A stretch of 64,000 nt of DNA from Zeus faber (lineage: Eukaryota > Chordata > Actinopteri > Zeiformes > Zeidae): the NCBI GenBank assembly GCA_960531495.1, contig OY482848.1, forward strand, positions 37,424,320-37,488,319. Direction: 5' to 3'. Position numbers and translations under genes: made by a program. Shown piece after piece: positions 47,515 to 61,220 of this stretch. Position 1 is the stretch's first letter. The number at the start of each line of letters is the position of its first letter. The notes under the pieces are model-generated. The model was not told the DNA's origin. It ran no database searches and saw only the letters and a program-made list of their open reading frames with translations.

Positions 47515-48360
47515 TGATTCAAGAGGTTTATTTATCACATACATATATACATACCATCATACATATATGTAGTGAAATGTCTTTGCAACGCACCCAGATA
47601 TTTACATAATAAGTACAAAGACACAATAACAAAGCAATTAACTAACAAAGTAAAGTAACTGATTCCTAAAATGTAATTCAGTTTATAAATAGAATAAAAT
47701 AAGAGTAAAAATGTAATATACTGAACAGGAATACAAAATAGAAATAAGAGGAATAGACAATTTGTACAGATATGTGCAGTCAAGTAAGTTAGTGTGTGTG
47801 CAAATATACAGTACAGTATACAAAAGTACTACAGTACTACAGCAATACAGTAACACCCAACAGAACAGCAATACAATAACAGTACAGTGTGCAGTAACCC
47901 AGAACAGTGATACAGTATGCAGTACAGTATGCAGTAACCCAGTAGAGTGATACAGTATGCAGTACAGTATGCAGTAACCCAGTAGAGTGATACAGTATGC
48001 AGTACAGTATGCTACATGCAGTACAGTGACACAGTATGCAGTACAGTATACTACATACAGTACAATAAGGCAGTGTGAGTGACTCAGTACCTTTTGTTAG
48101 GACCCCTGGTGAGGTCAGCGTTGACAGTTCTTATGTCTTGATGTAGAAACTCCGTCTCAGTCTCTGTTCTCGTTGTGTGGCTGTGGAGGCTCTTGCTCCA
48201 CCACAGCAGCTGGAACAGTCCGTTGTGGTGGTGGTGACGATCCTTCATGATGCTGCAGCTCTGCTACTACACCTCCTGGTGTATAAGTCCTGCAGGGAGG
48301 GGAGGGTGGTTCCAGTGGTACGTTGGGCTGAACGCACCACCCTTTGCAGGGCCCGCCTCT
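47515..48360 (-). mobile_element. L2-like LINE, 3' end, 5'-truncated
   Basis: The minus strand runs from the C-terminal RT coding region (counterpart of 13370-13640) through a 3' UTR to the terminal TTGATTCAAG at about 47515. A GCAGTACAGTATGC word is repeated several times at about 47915-48060. The frames are broken. Confidence 0.85.
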
Positions 48361-48629
48361 AACATTGAATGTAAAGCTTGTTTTGAAATAAGATGGATGA
48401 CTTTGACGACGTCTTTACATAACGTCTGAGACAACAAAGTGCTTTGGCTGTGATGAGGAGGCAGAGCCTGTCCAGGAAAAGCCTCTGAGTCTGGGGAGAA
48501 GAGCAGAGAACCAGCAGTGACAAATGGAGGGGTGGTCGGAGGTCACACCAGATGGAGATGGTTCAAGAGAACAGGATGGAGAAGCAGGGATTGGGTGGGG
48601 AAACAGCAGGACAGAAGGAAGCTGTGACA

Positions 48630-48830
48630 TTATTACATTTAGCAGACGCTTTTATCCAAAGCGACTTACAATTATTCAAACACCGACGGACGCAGCCATC
48701 AGGAGCAATGAGGGGTTAAGTGTCTTGCTCAAGGACACTACAGCATGCTAGCAGGAGGAGCCTGGGATCCAACCAGCAACCTTTAGATTACTAGACGACC
48801 AGCTCTACCTCTAGCTCTACCAAGCTGCTG
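48630..48830 (-). mobile_element. L2/CR1-type LINE or SINE tail fragment
   Basis: Contains ATTTAGCAGACGCTTTTATC, CAAAGCGACTTACAATT and GTGTCTTGCTCAAGGACACT, the reverse of the tail type seen after the LINE at 63415-63460 (GGATAAAAGCGTCTGCTAAA). About 200 bp. Confidence 0.7.
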
Positions 48831-48979
48831 ATGTAGATACTGAGATGGCTCTGGGTGACGGTGCTGCAGGAGCACAGGGAGAGGCTGGTGGAGAGGTAGA
48901 AGGTGCAGGTGGGACGGAGGGAGAAAGGGAGGACGGTGCTAACGTGGCCAGAGCGGTGCTGACAGGAGGCAGTGAGGAT

Positions 48980-49215
48980 GAGGAGATGATGGAGGAGGAG
49001 TCGATGGAGATGATGAAGGAGGAGTCGATGGAGATGATGGAGGAGGAGTCGATGGAGATGATGAAGGAGGAGTCGATGGAGATGATGGAGGAGGAGTCGA
49101 TGGAGATGATGGAGGAGGAGTCGAAGGAGATGATGGAGGAGGAGTGAATGGAGATGATGGAGAAGGAGTCGATGGAGATGATGGAGAAGGAGTCGATGGA
49201 GATGATGGAGGAGTC
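48980..49215 (+). repeat. 24 bp GA-rich minisatellite
   Basis: About ten units of the form GAGGAGTCGATGGAGATGAT with GAT or AAG variations. A 100-codon + frame (48845-49147) would read as repeats of MEMM(E/K)EES, but there is no start context, partner exon or recognised domain. It is treated as a repeat. Confidence 0.9.
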
Positions 49216-49763
49216 CCTACTTACCGTACCTTGCCTAAAGAAAAAAAATAAGAGTAACATCGACTCAGAGGTGAAGGGGTGACTGGACGATCAAAAGGAA
49301 AAGGAAAACAAATAAGGGCGGAGTCAGACTCCATGAGGGTGGAGGAGGAACCTCCTGAGTGTGAGAGTCAGACCCAGTGACAAGGTCCCTGCAACCTGAA
49401 GACCAGGGGGCTTATAGCACCATGAAATGAGGCAGTTCATGAAGAAAACAAAGAACCAGAAGGACGTAAAGGTCTTAGAACACTTTGAGGACAGGGAGTT
49501 GTTAGTTGTTTGGTTGTTGGTTGTTATATGTTATTTGTTGTTTGTTATTTGTTGTTTTTATTTGTTTGTTGCCTCAGTCAGAACGAGGTGAGGAGCAAAC
49601 AAAAAGGTGTTTTTACAGACCAGGAGATGTAGATTAAAGAAGCTTGTACAAAAAGGTGAAATTACAACTCAGCAATGGAGATGACACAGCACAAAGCCTC
49701 AGTTCTTCTCCTCTTCTCACTCTCTCCTGTCTCACTCTCTCCTGTCACTCTACTTATTTCACA

Positions 49764-50340
49764 ATGCCTCGTTTTAGAGCAGGAACTCTCAACCTAAACA
49801 TTAGGAAAAGAGTAAGTCTGTTCCTGACTTTAAAACTAAAGAGAAGTGATGTCACTGTTATCCAAGAAACACAGTGATGCTAGATGAGACAGACTGGAGA
49901 GTGAGTGGGCGTGGTACATGACCTCTGGAAGAGTGAGTGGGCGTGGCACATGACCTCTGGAAGAGTGAGTGGGCGTGGTACATGACCTCTGGAAGAGTGA
50001 GTGGGCGTGGCACATGACCTCTGGAAGAGTGAGTGGGCGTGGCACATGACCTCTGGAAGAGTGAGTGGGCGTGGCACATGACCTCTGGAAGAGTGAGTGG
50101 GCGTGGCACATGACCTCTGGAAGAGAGTGTTTCAGTGTTGTTTTTATCACTGTGTACGCTCCCACTAAAGGCCTTGACAGAGTTCTGCCCTTCAATAGCT
50201 TAAAGATCTTTTTAATCAAGAGGAGTTTTAGTTTTTGGGAGATTTGAACTGCACGGAAAATGACTGTTTGGACAGAAATCACGTGGAAGCTCAGGCTGCA
50301 TCCAGGCGGCGGAGCTGAGGGAGGTGCATGGGCTGAGACG
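49764..50340 (+). mobile_element. Tx1/L1-type LINE, endonuclease part, interrupted by a minisatellite
   Basis: MPRFRAGTLNLNIRKRVSLF and KRSDVTVIQETQ at 49764-49877 match the start of a Tx1-like AP endonuclease, including the catalytic Glu of the QET motif. After a 32 bp minisatellite the domain resumes with FITVYAPTKGLDRVLPFNSL and a broken DFNCTEND-like stretch at about 50240-50270. At about 50345 an L2-like LINE is inserted. The reverse-transcriptase part resumes at 53256. Confidence 0.8.
49892..50126 (+). repeat. 32 bp minisatellite (seven copies)
   Basis: Seven units of GAGTGAGTGGGCGTGG(C/T)A plus CATGACCTCTGGAA, nearly identical, inside the Tx1-like endonuclease sequence. Confidence 0.95.
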
Positions 50341-50344
50341 TCTG

Positions 50345-53255
<2,911 letters not shown>

Positions 53256-54530
53256 ATTGATAAAAGACAAATCACACCAGGGAACATTTTATTTCATGGC
53301 ACAAAATAAAATGTTCCACATTTTTTATGTGCAGGATGAAGAGCTGTTCAAATCATTCTGCAGCAACTGGCACCAGGTCTCTGAGGAGACCAACATGGAG
53401 GTGGAGGGGCCACTGGCTGCAGAGGAGCTGTACATCACACTGCAGAGCATGGAGGGGGGCGAGGCCATAGGCATAGATGGGCTTCCTGCAGTTTTTTTTT
53501 TCTTACTTTTTGGGACAAACTAAACTCAGAACTTTTAGATGTTTTTAATGAAAGTTTAAAGAAAATGGTTTTGCCTCTGAGCTGCAGGGGGGCAGTTTTA
53601 ACATTTTTATCAAAAAAAGGCAACCTCCAAGACATGAAGAACTGCTGCCCGGTATCTCTGCACTGCGCGGACTACAAGCTCCTGTCCAAGGTGCAGGAAA
53701 CAGACTGAGGGAGGTAATGGATCAGGACCAGACGTACTGCGTGTCTGCTAGCTCCATCCTAGACTATATTTCACTGAGTCAGGACATCTTGACGTCTCTA
53801 GTTCGTTGGGTTTAGCTACTGGTCTCATCTCCTTGGACCAGCAGAAGGTGTTTGAGAAGAGCTGGTGACGCTGAGGGATGACGGCAACAAACAGAACAAA
53901 AATGATCCTTTTCCACTGCTTGGCTTTAGTCCTGTTTTACAAGGTTTTAAAGAGACAAGACAGATTTGTACGTGGTGAAAGGTAAAACACTGTACAAATA
54001 CTGTGTCAAAGTGTTCAAGAAAAAGTGAAACAGAGGGCGTGGCACTGTGTGGAGAGATCTTTAAACCAGAGATCAGCTGCTTTCCAGTGAAAAAACAAAC
54101 TTAATGTGAAGCAACGGAAACTATGTTTGACCGTGACACTGAATGTCCGAGAATAAAATGTTTATTTGTCATTATTAATGTTTCATGTTTATTTGTCGTT
54201 CTAAAATAACTTTTTTCAGTGAGAAATGCTCCAATGTTGTTTTTATTTACGGTGCAGGTTTTAAAAAAACAACTGTTACTAAATAAAAACTGATTAACTT
54301 GTTACAGGAGAGAAAAGATGTTAAAACTACAGGAGTAGAAGGATGAAGGTGGAGAAAGGATCTGACCGGGAGCAGCTCTAGTGAGGGCCCGGGTGGGGTC
54401 TGGCTATATCTATGTTTATGGGTTTGTTGTTTTCTTCTGTTGTTCTTTTATTTACTTTCTTTGTTTTTTATGAATGGTTGGAGACGTCCTTTGAAAATAT
54501 GTAAATAAAGATTGTTTTGATTGTCTCTCA
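53256..54530 (+). mobile_element. Tx1/L1-type LINE, reverse-transcriptase part and 3' UTR
   Basis: Continues the element begun at 49764: PLAAEELYITLQSMEGGEA with IGIDGLPA, then in another frame LPLSCRGAVLTFL, SKKGNLQDMKNCCPVSLHC and DYKLLSKV, then DQDQTYCVSASSILDYISL. After about 53870 no RT motifs remain, and the rest reads as 3' UTR ending near GTAAATAAAGATTG at about 54500-54515. Stops and frameshifts are throughout. Confidence 0.8.
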
Positions 54531-54990
54531 AGTAACAGTTCTGAATCTGGACTTGGAGTCTTCTGTTTCTTGCTGTTTAACTCCACTCTTTTTTACTCTG
54601 GTCTCTTCATGTAGCTGCTGTGGTGGAGGTGGTGGCGTCATCTTTGCATTTCCTGCGTGGGACTGACACCTCGCTGGGGTTGGGGGCCACGCCTTCCAGG
54701 ATGGAAGTTTCTGTGTCATGGCGGCAAACTGGACCAACGTTTGATTAAAACAATATAATTCAATAAAATAAAACAATAAAATTCAATCTTTCCACAGAAA
54801 TATCTCTGAGAAGATATTAATATTAAAAAGAACCAGGAAGATCAAACGACGCTCAGTTCACCTCCCGCCCTCTTCTTCACTTCTGAGACGCTGGCTGCGC
54901 GACGCCATGTTGGACCCGGTCCAGCATCCGTTCCAGGATCCCGTCGGCTGGTCTTCAGAGAGAAGCCGGAGACGGCCGCTGTCGGCGGTG

Positions 54991-55763
54991 TCACGGCGGG
55001 GGCAGCAGCTCTGTGGGGATCCTGACACTCCACAGGCCCCTCTGGCCCCTGGCGGGTAGCGGCGCCCTCAGCCAACGGGGATTGGACAGGCGGGTCAGGT
55101 GTTTTCCCTCTAGACCAATCAGAAGCGCTGACCGCTGCAGCTCATACAGCTCCGCCTCAGGCAGGGAGGCGGGGCACAGCCAGGTCCCACCCACATCCAC
55201 CAGGCCTTAAAGAGACGGGAGCGCGTTAATAGACGCTTTTATTTGATTGGTCCTCAAAAAAGGTTCCGTTGGTGTTTGTTATAAAAAATGACTTAAACAC
55301 TGAGGTCACAAATGCTATTTAACTCAGTAAACTAACTCTGCAACAGGAAGTTCTCGAAAACGCAACGCGGTGTGAACAATGAATTCAGTTAAATACATCT
55401 TACATATAAATGTGTATTCTTTACAACATGATGGTTGTTATTATTATTCTTATTTTTATCATCTAACTGTGTTGACATTAGAAGCTGTGTTAGCTCTGTG
55501 TCGGGTTCACCTGCCACCACACCGCGGCCGCAGCGCTCCCCGTCCCACAGCAGAGCCTCCAGGCGGCCGGGGTCCAGGCCCAGCCGCTGGGTGAGCACCG
55601 TCCTCCAGTCCTGGCCCTCCCAGTCCCTCCAGGCCACATGCACTGCCAGGGTGTGGCCCTCGGCCGGAGCCAGCACCGGGCTCCAGCGGCTCTCCAGGCA
55701 CTTCACCCCGCACAGCACCAGGCCGGCGTAGGGCTGGCGGAGCGACAGGCACAGGAACTCCAT
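54991..55763 (-). CDS. eola1: EOLA1-like ASCH-domain protein (two exons)
   Basis: Exon 1 is 55763-55511 and exon 2 is 55205-54991, with donor GT at 55510-55509 and acceptor AG at 55207-55206. Phase 1 joining gives 155 residues, close to the 158 of human EOLA1. The N-terminus MEFLCLSLRQPYAGLVLCG has the SLRQPYA signature of ASCH/PUA-like RNA-binding folds. VHVAWRDWEGQDWRTVLTQR, GRGVVAG and, across the splice, LVDVGGTW align with the family, and exon 2 ends with SNPRWLRAPLPARGQRGLW and IPTELLPPP. The mammalian family is linked to responses to lipopolysaccharide, and an RNA-related role is inferred from the fold. It is intact in this reading and is the clearest single-copy host gene in the window. 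Confidence 0.9.
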
Positions 55764-55774
55764 CCAGCTCAGTC

Positions 55775-56450
55775 ACAGTACTACTGCAGCAAGTACAAGT
55801 ACTACAGCAGTAAGTACAAGTACTACTGCAGCAAGTACAAGTACTACTGCAGCAAGTACAAGCACAGCATTACAAGTACTACAGCAGTAAGTACAAGCAC
55901 TACTGCAGCAAGTACAGGCACTACTGCAGTAGGTACAAGTACTACTGCAGTAAGAACAAGCACTACGGCAGCAAGTACAAATACTACTGCAGTAAGAACA
56001 AGTACTGCTGCAGCAAGTACAAGTACTACTATAGTAATACTGCAGTACTACTGCAGCAAGTACAAGTACTACTTCTGTAAGTACACATACTACAATGGCA
56101 AGTACAAGTACTACTAGGATACTATGACAGTACTACTGCAGCAAGTACAAGTACTACTAGAGTACTACTACAGTATTACTGCAGCAAGTACAAGTACTAC
56201 TAGAGTACTACTACAGTATTACTGCAGCAAGTACAAGTACTACTGCGGTAAGTACACATACTACTGTGGTAAGTACAAGTACTACTGCAGTAACAAGTAC
56301 TACTGTGGTAAGTACAAGTACTACTGCGGTAAGTACAAGTACTACTGTGGTAAGTACAAGTACTATTTCAGCAAGTACAAATACTACTGCAGTACTACTA
56401 GAACACAACCACTACGAGAGTACTACCAGAATACTACTACCGTTAGTGTA
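55775..56450. repeat. 21 bp minisatellite upstream of EOLA1-like gene
   Basis: Units of AAGTACAAGTACTACTGCAG plus C, with variants (AGTAAG for AGCAAG, TGTGGT for TGCAGC), over about 675 bp between the start codon of the EOLA1-like gene and its GC-rich promoter. The unit is rich in self-complementary GTAC and CTGCAG words. Open frames across it only reflect a unit length divisible by three. Confidence 0.95.
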
Positions 56451-56459
56451 GAATCAAAC

Positions 56460-56580
56460 TGAAAGCCTGACGCGCGTCTGCCGCCGCGATCCGTGGAGGC
56501 CCCGCCCACTTCCGGTAGAAGCACGTGACCTGTGTGTTGCTTCCGGGTCGTGGAACCGGAAGTGAAAGGAACGTTTTTTT
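56460..56580 (-). promoter_or_regulatory. CpG/ETS-rich promoter, probably of the EOLA1-like gene
   Basis: A short CpG-rich stretch with three ETS-type sites (CTTCCGG at about 56509, CTTCCGGG at about 56540, CCGGAAGTG at about 56555), an E-box CACGTG at about 56523 and a GC box CCCCGCCCA at about 56500. There is no TATA box. This is the composition of a housekeeping promoter; orientation is uncertain and it could be bidirectional. No gene was recognised on its right side. Confidence 0.65.
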
Positions 56581-56699
56581 GTGTTCGTTTTAAATTCCGG
56601 TTGTATTGACAGACCGAAAAAGAAACAATAAATATAAAGAACTGTGTATATATACACATACTCACATATGCATTGGACCATAAAGAGAAAAACTCTGCC

Positions 56700-57300
56700 T
56701 GCCGCAGCCTCGTGCAGAGTTTGCATGTTCTCCCCGTGCTCACATGGGGTTTCTTCCACCTCACGTCAGTAAGGACCCCCACCCAAAACATGCACCCATC
56801 ATGGTCTGACCAGCGATGGACACTTGTCACCAGGTCTCCGGGCGTCGACGAATGCTGCACGCTCCTGGCTGCTGCCCCGGAGGAAGGAGAAGAAAGAAAC
56901 TATCTTTATTTGTCACACAGCTTGCCACACATGCTTTGGATGGTGGCCGGTGAAATGGTTCCTCTGCATTTAAGTGCATGTTTTTGGGGGGGGTCCTAAC
57001 TGACGTTAGGTGGAGGAAACCCCATGTGAGCACAGGGAGAAGATGCAAACTCCACACAGAGGCTCCTATTTGGGAGATAACCCGCCGGAGCACGGTGCCA
57101 ACAGCGCCCCAGGTGGGAATCGAACCCTGGACCTTCTTGCTGTGAGGCAGCAGTGCAATGCATGCCACCGTGCCAGGATGGAGAAGCGCAGAGGAACCAT
57201 TTCACCAGCACCACCCAAAAAGCATGTGTGTGCGTGTGTGTGTATATATATGCATGTGTTGTACTGCGCTGTGTCATTTGACAAATAAAGATTCTTAATT
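56700..57300. mobile_element. Mosaic of inverted SINE pieces
   Basis: 56715-56890 is a SINE body in + orientation. About 56890-57175 is a second copy in minus orientation with its head at 57080-57175 (GGCACGGTGGCA). The last part, 57176-57300, is again + orientation, ending in GACAAATAAAGATTCTTAA. The two bodies face each other and could fold into a hairpin if transcribed. Confidence 0.75.
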
Positions 57301-57339
57301 CTTAAAGGCATTTTGATTCTGATTCTAAAATGAAGATGA

Positions 57340-58076
57340 TACTTACAGTAAGTATTATTTACTATAAATAATATTTACAGTAAGATGCTTGATGACATCA
57401 TATTATTTACTATAAATAATATTTACAGTAAGACACTTGATGACATACATTGCACCGAACCCTCAAACTTCTTGGAGTTAAAGGACAGCTGTGCAAAAGA
57501 GCCATTAAAAGCATGTTGGAGGCGGCTGAAAAAGCCCCACGATAGCTATGGGTCCGGGGGTAGACCCGTGGAGTAGAGGCCACTTGGACACAAGCCGGGG
57601 ACTGATCCCCCTGGCTGTGTCGCCCGGGTGAGGGTGTCTGTGGTTAAAGACCCAAAACACCCTATGATCCCGGGTTCATCACTGAGGACGTGTCCAAGTA
57701 GCACCTCATGGTGTATTCACAAACTTACAGTAAGATGCTTTATGATGTCATCATATTATTTACTATAAATTATATTTACAGTAAGACACTTTATGATGTC
57801 ATCATATTATTTACTCTAAATTATATTTACAGTGAACACTTTATGATGTCATCATATAATTGACTATAAATTATATTTACAGTAAGACACATTATGATGT
57901 CATCATATTATTTACTATAAATTATATTTACAGTAAGACGCTTTATGATGTCATCATATTATTTACTATAAATTATATTTACAGTAAAACACTTTATGAC
58001 GTCATCATATAATTGACTATAAATTATATTTACAGTGGGACGCTTTATGACGTCATCATATTATTTACTATAAATG
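57340..58076. repeat. ~48-50 bp minisatellite with CRE-like cores, interrupted
   Basis: About ten units containing TTTATGATGTCATCATA, TTATTTACTATAAATTATAT and TTACAGTAAGAC. Most units have TGATGTCA; two (about 57998 and 58048) have the perfect CRE palindrome TGACGTCA. A GC-rich segment, 57447-57712, is inserted in the array. Confidence 0.9.
57447..57712. mobile_element. GC-rich insert inside the minisatellite
   Basis: About 265 bp with GGACTGATCCCCCTGGCTGT, CGCCCGGGTGAGGGTGTCTG and GACGTGTCCAAGTAGCACC, ending near ATGGTGTATTC. It resembles the 3' end of a GC-rich LINE or SINE but I cannot name the family. The array continues on both sides. Confidence 0.5.
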
Positions 58077-58079
58077 TAC

Positions 58080-58800
58080 AGATTCTGATTGAGAATGTTC
58101 AGTTGGACCGTGTCCAGTGTGGCCGTGGACTCGGTCACTCTGTAGTGTTTAGATGTTAACCAAACTATGGATTTACATGTATATTTATTGTGTGTGTAAA
58201 TATGCATTTTGTATGTATAATTATTGAATCATGTATATATATATTAAAATCTGTTAGATTAATATTTTAAATCCGTGGACCACATTACTTTGCCGGATGA
58301 ATGAAAAAAAAATTGTTGTAACCGTGTCCCTTGATACCACTGAAATGTGGGACTGAGTGATGCGTCCAAAATCCAAGGCAGCGTCTGAAAAATAGAAGCT
58401 GTGCAATAGTTATTACTCACAAAAACATCAGTGAATATCTAAGACAATAAAGAAGCCATTTTCCAAGAAAATCAAGTTGTCAATGTCAGTCACAATATAT
58501 ATTAAAAAAAATTACTGCAGAAACTAAACGAGCAACCAGGAGATTACTCTGTGAGGTAAGTGCTGGAGGTAGGCTTAGGGTAAGTTTCATTTAGGAGGAT
58601 TTAAATGTATATTTAATACAACACAGACAATTAATTCTATTATGTAATTATAGAACCAGAATCACAATTGTGGCCCCCCCCCCCCCTTGGGCCGCCTGTG
58701 CGAGCCCCTCGTGTCGATTATGCACATTTTAGTATTTTATGTATTTTATGGAGCAGCTGAAAGAAGAAGAAGAGTATTTTTAGAGCTAATTGTGCGTAAT
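58080..58800. other. No recognised gene
   Basis: AT-rich, with a C-run at about 58674-58686. Nothing coding is visible. Confidence 0.5.
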
Positions 58801-58814
58801 CAGTGGGTGTGATG

Positions 58815-58895
58815 ACATTTCACTGTATATTTGTATGACCGTATGTATGTGTATGTGACAAATAAACCTCTTGAACTTAAATCTTGAATCTTGGG
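58815..58895 (+). mobile_element. L2-like LINE 3' tail fragment
   Basis: CATTTCACTGTATATTTGTA through GTGACAAATAAACC to AAATCTTGAATCTTGG matches the L2-like 3' terminus seen at 10470-10548. Confidence 0.75.
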
Positions 58896-59013
58896 GGAGC
58901 CCTACTACATTCAAGTAAACTCGGAAAATCCTGCTGCATTTCAGAGAACCGGGAAACTGTAAAATGCACCCAACACGACTAAACTGAACCCAGTGTATTG
59001 CTGCTGCAGCTAT

Positions 59014-59018
<5 letters not shown>

Positions 59019-59068
<50 letters not shown>
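59019..59068 (+). repeat. (TTA)n microsatellite
   Basis: About 16 TTA units following a repeat shared with 37740-37850. CT and CA runs follow at about 59129-59145 and 59160-59200. Confidence 0.95.
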
Positions 59069-59070
<2 letters not shown>

Positions 59071-59321
59071 TGACAGTACTGACATAGTACCAGATGGGGT
59101 TGGTAGGAGCTAAACAATCAGATCAGACTCTCTCTCTCTCACTCACTCTGGCTGTGTATCACACATACACATACACACACACGCACACACGCACACACAT
59201 AACCTACGATTAAAAAACGCATTAAGTGAAACTGCGATAATGATGACGTCATACAGTCTGGTCTGTGCACGAGAGACAGAGATTGATAATGGAGATGTCA
59301 AATGAAATCAAATGTATTCAA

Positions 59322-59603
59322 CTATTTTTCATGAACTAGGTCATACACTGCAGTTGCCACATATCTGTTAAGGCCTGCTGCCTGCAAGATCTCCTCCATC
59401 GCTGGGACTCCAATACGGCTAGCCAGAAGTCTCTTAATATCTCCCATGGCAGGCTGTTTTCCCACCAAAACCTCTTCCAGCTTTGAGATCCACGGATGGG
59501 AGAGAACCGAGCCGGAAGGATTCTCTGTCGAATGCAACTCGGGCGGGTCTTTTATACTGGCCCAAAGACAACATTTACCATTTGGTTCCCCTACATACGT
59601 CAC
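59322..59603 (-). other. Open frame of 93 codons, unrecognised (possible transposon remnant)
   Basis: The frame reads MTYVGEPNGKCCLWASIKD near its start and LLASRIGVPAMEEILQAAGL then VATAVYDLVHEK at its end. Composition looks protein-like, with a mixed helical C-terminus, but there are no partner exons and I do not recognise the family. It could be the C-terminal piece of a retroelement gene. Confidence 0.35.
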
Positions 59604-59799
59604 AGGTCACCCCTGGTGATGTGCTCTCTCTCTCGGGACCCCTGGCACCATCTCTTAGTAATTATCTTATACGATGGGGCTGTCTTGGGACGCCACACCC
59701 TCCAAGACACCTCATATGTATTATATGTTATTATATTATTATATTATTATATGTATTATATCATCTAGCCACTAGGGGTGCACAAGCCAGTGTATAATC

Positions 59800-61220
59800 A
59801 GTGGTCCCAAGCCTGGATGAATAGAGGGGGTTGCATCAGGAAGGGCATCCGGCGTAAAAACCATGCAAATCAAACATGCGGACAACAAATCTGATTTCTA
59901 TACTGGATCGGTCGAGGCCTGGGTTAACAACCACCGCCACTGGTGCCGTTAGCCAACAGGGTGCCAGTGAAAACTGTGCTACTGTCGGCCTTAGAAGAAG
60001 AAGAAGAAGAGGGGGGAGGCGTGTCCGGAAACAGCAGAAGAGGAAGAAGGGAAGGAGAGTAGAGTTGAGAGTAGGAACTTTGAAAGTTGGCACTATGAAG
60101 GGTAAAGAGAGAGAGCTGGCTAACATGATGGAGAGAAGGAAGGCAGATGTACTATGTGTGCAAGAGACCAGGTGGAAGGGGAGTAAGGCCAGGAGTATCG
60201 GAGCTGGGTACAAACTGTTTTACCATGGAGTGGATGGCAGGAGAAATGGGGTAGGGATAGTCTTGAAGGAAGAATATGTCAAGAGTGTTTTGGAGGTTAT
60301 GAGAGTCTTGGACAGAGTGATGAGCATGAAGCTGGACATTGATGGGGTGATAATGAATGTGGTCAGTGCATACGCTCCCCAAGTTGGGTGTGAGATGGAA
60401 GAGAAAGAACAATTCTTGAGTGAGTTGGATGTAGTGGTGGAGAGTGTCCCCAGGTCATTGGAGCAGATCTCAATGGGCATGTTGGCCAAGGGATCAGAGA
60501 CATAGGTTACGAGAAGGTTACGGGTAGGTATGGTGTCAAGGAGAGGAATGTGGAAGGACATGTGGTGGTTTATTTTGCCAAAAGAGTGGAATTGGCTGCC
60601 GTGAATACGTATAATAGGTGGGAATGAAGGGTTACCAGATGACTGGGAAACAACTGCAGAGGTGGTGAGGGAGATGGCCAAGAAGGTACTCTGAGTATCA
60701 TGCGGGAAGAGGAAGGAAGACAAGACAAGGACTCTTGGTGGTGGAATGAGGACGTACAGGAGCGCATAGAGCAGAAGAGGTTGGCGAAGAAGAAATGGGA
60801 TAGTCAGAGAGATGAAGAAAGTAGACAAGTACAAGCTGATGTGGCACAAGGTGAAGAGAGAAGTGGCAAAGGCAAAGAAAAGGCGTACAACAAGTTGTAT
60901 GAAGTTGGACAGTAAGGAAGGAGAAAAGGACTTGTACCGATTGGCAAGACAAAGGGACCAAGCTGGGAAGGATGTACAGCAGGTTAGGGTGATGAAGGAT
61001 AATGATGGGAATGTGCTGACTAGTGAGGAGAGTGTGTTGAGAAGGTGGAAGGAGCACTTTGAGGAGTTGATGAATGAAGAAAATGAGAGGGAGAGAAGAG
61101 TGGATGATGTGGGGATAGTGGATCAAGAAGTGCAGCAAATGAGCAAGGATGAGGTGAGAACAGCATTAAAGAAGATAAAGAGTGGAAAGGCAGTTGGCCA
61201 AAATGACATAACTGGGGAAG
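59800..61220 (+). mobile_element. RTE-type LINE, 5' part (endonuclease and RT start)
   Basis: Frame 59876-60505 has RVGTLKVGTMKGKERELANM, RRKADVLCVQETRWKGSKAR, GVDGRRNGVGIVLKEEYVKS and VVSAYAPQVGCEMEEKEQF, the AP endonuclease of RTE/Rex3-like elements. After a stop and an internal deletion at about 60500-60690, KAKKRRTTSCMKLDSKEGEK, WKEHFEELMNEENE and ALKKIKSGKAVGQNDI follow at 60812-61220. Frames change at least three times. The element is split at about 61220 and resumes at 63466. Confidence 0.85.

Noticed and set aside
48845-49147. Acidic Met/Glu-rich 100-codon frame
   Set aside because: It is the translation of a 24 bp minisatellite; the start has no supporting context and no conserved domain is seen.
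54528-54776. 82-codon minus-strand open frame downstream of the EOLA1-like gene
   Set aside because: It is proline-rich with no recognised domain, near a LINE 3' UTR, and without matching splice signals to neighbouring exons.
55638-56117. 159-codon frame with Lys-Tyr-Tyr-Cys-Ser repeats
   Set aside because: It is the direct translation of the 21 bp minisatellite upstream of the EOLA1-like gene; the unit length is a multiple of three.
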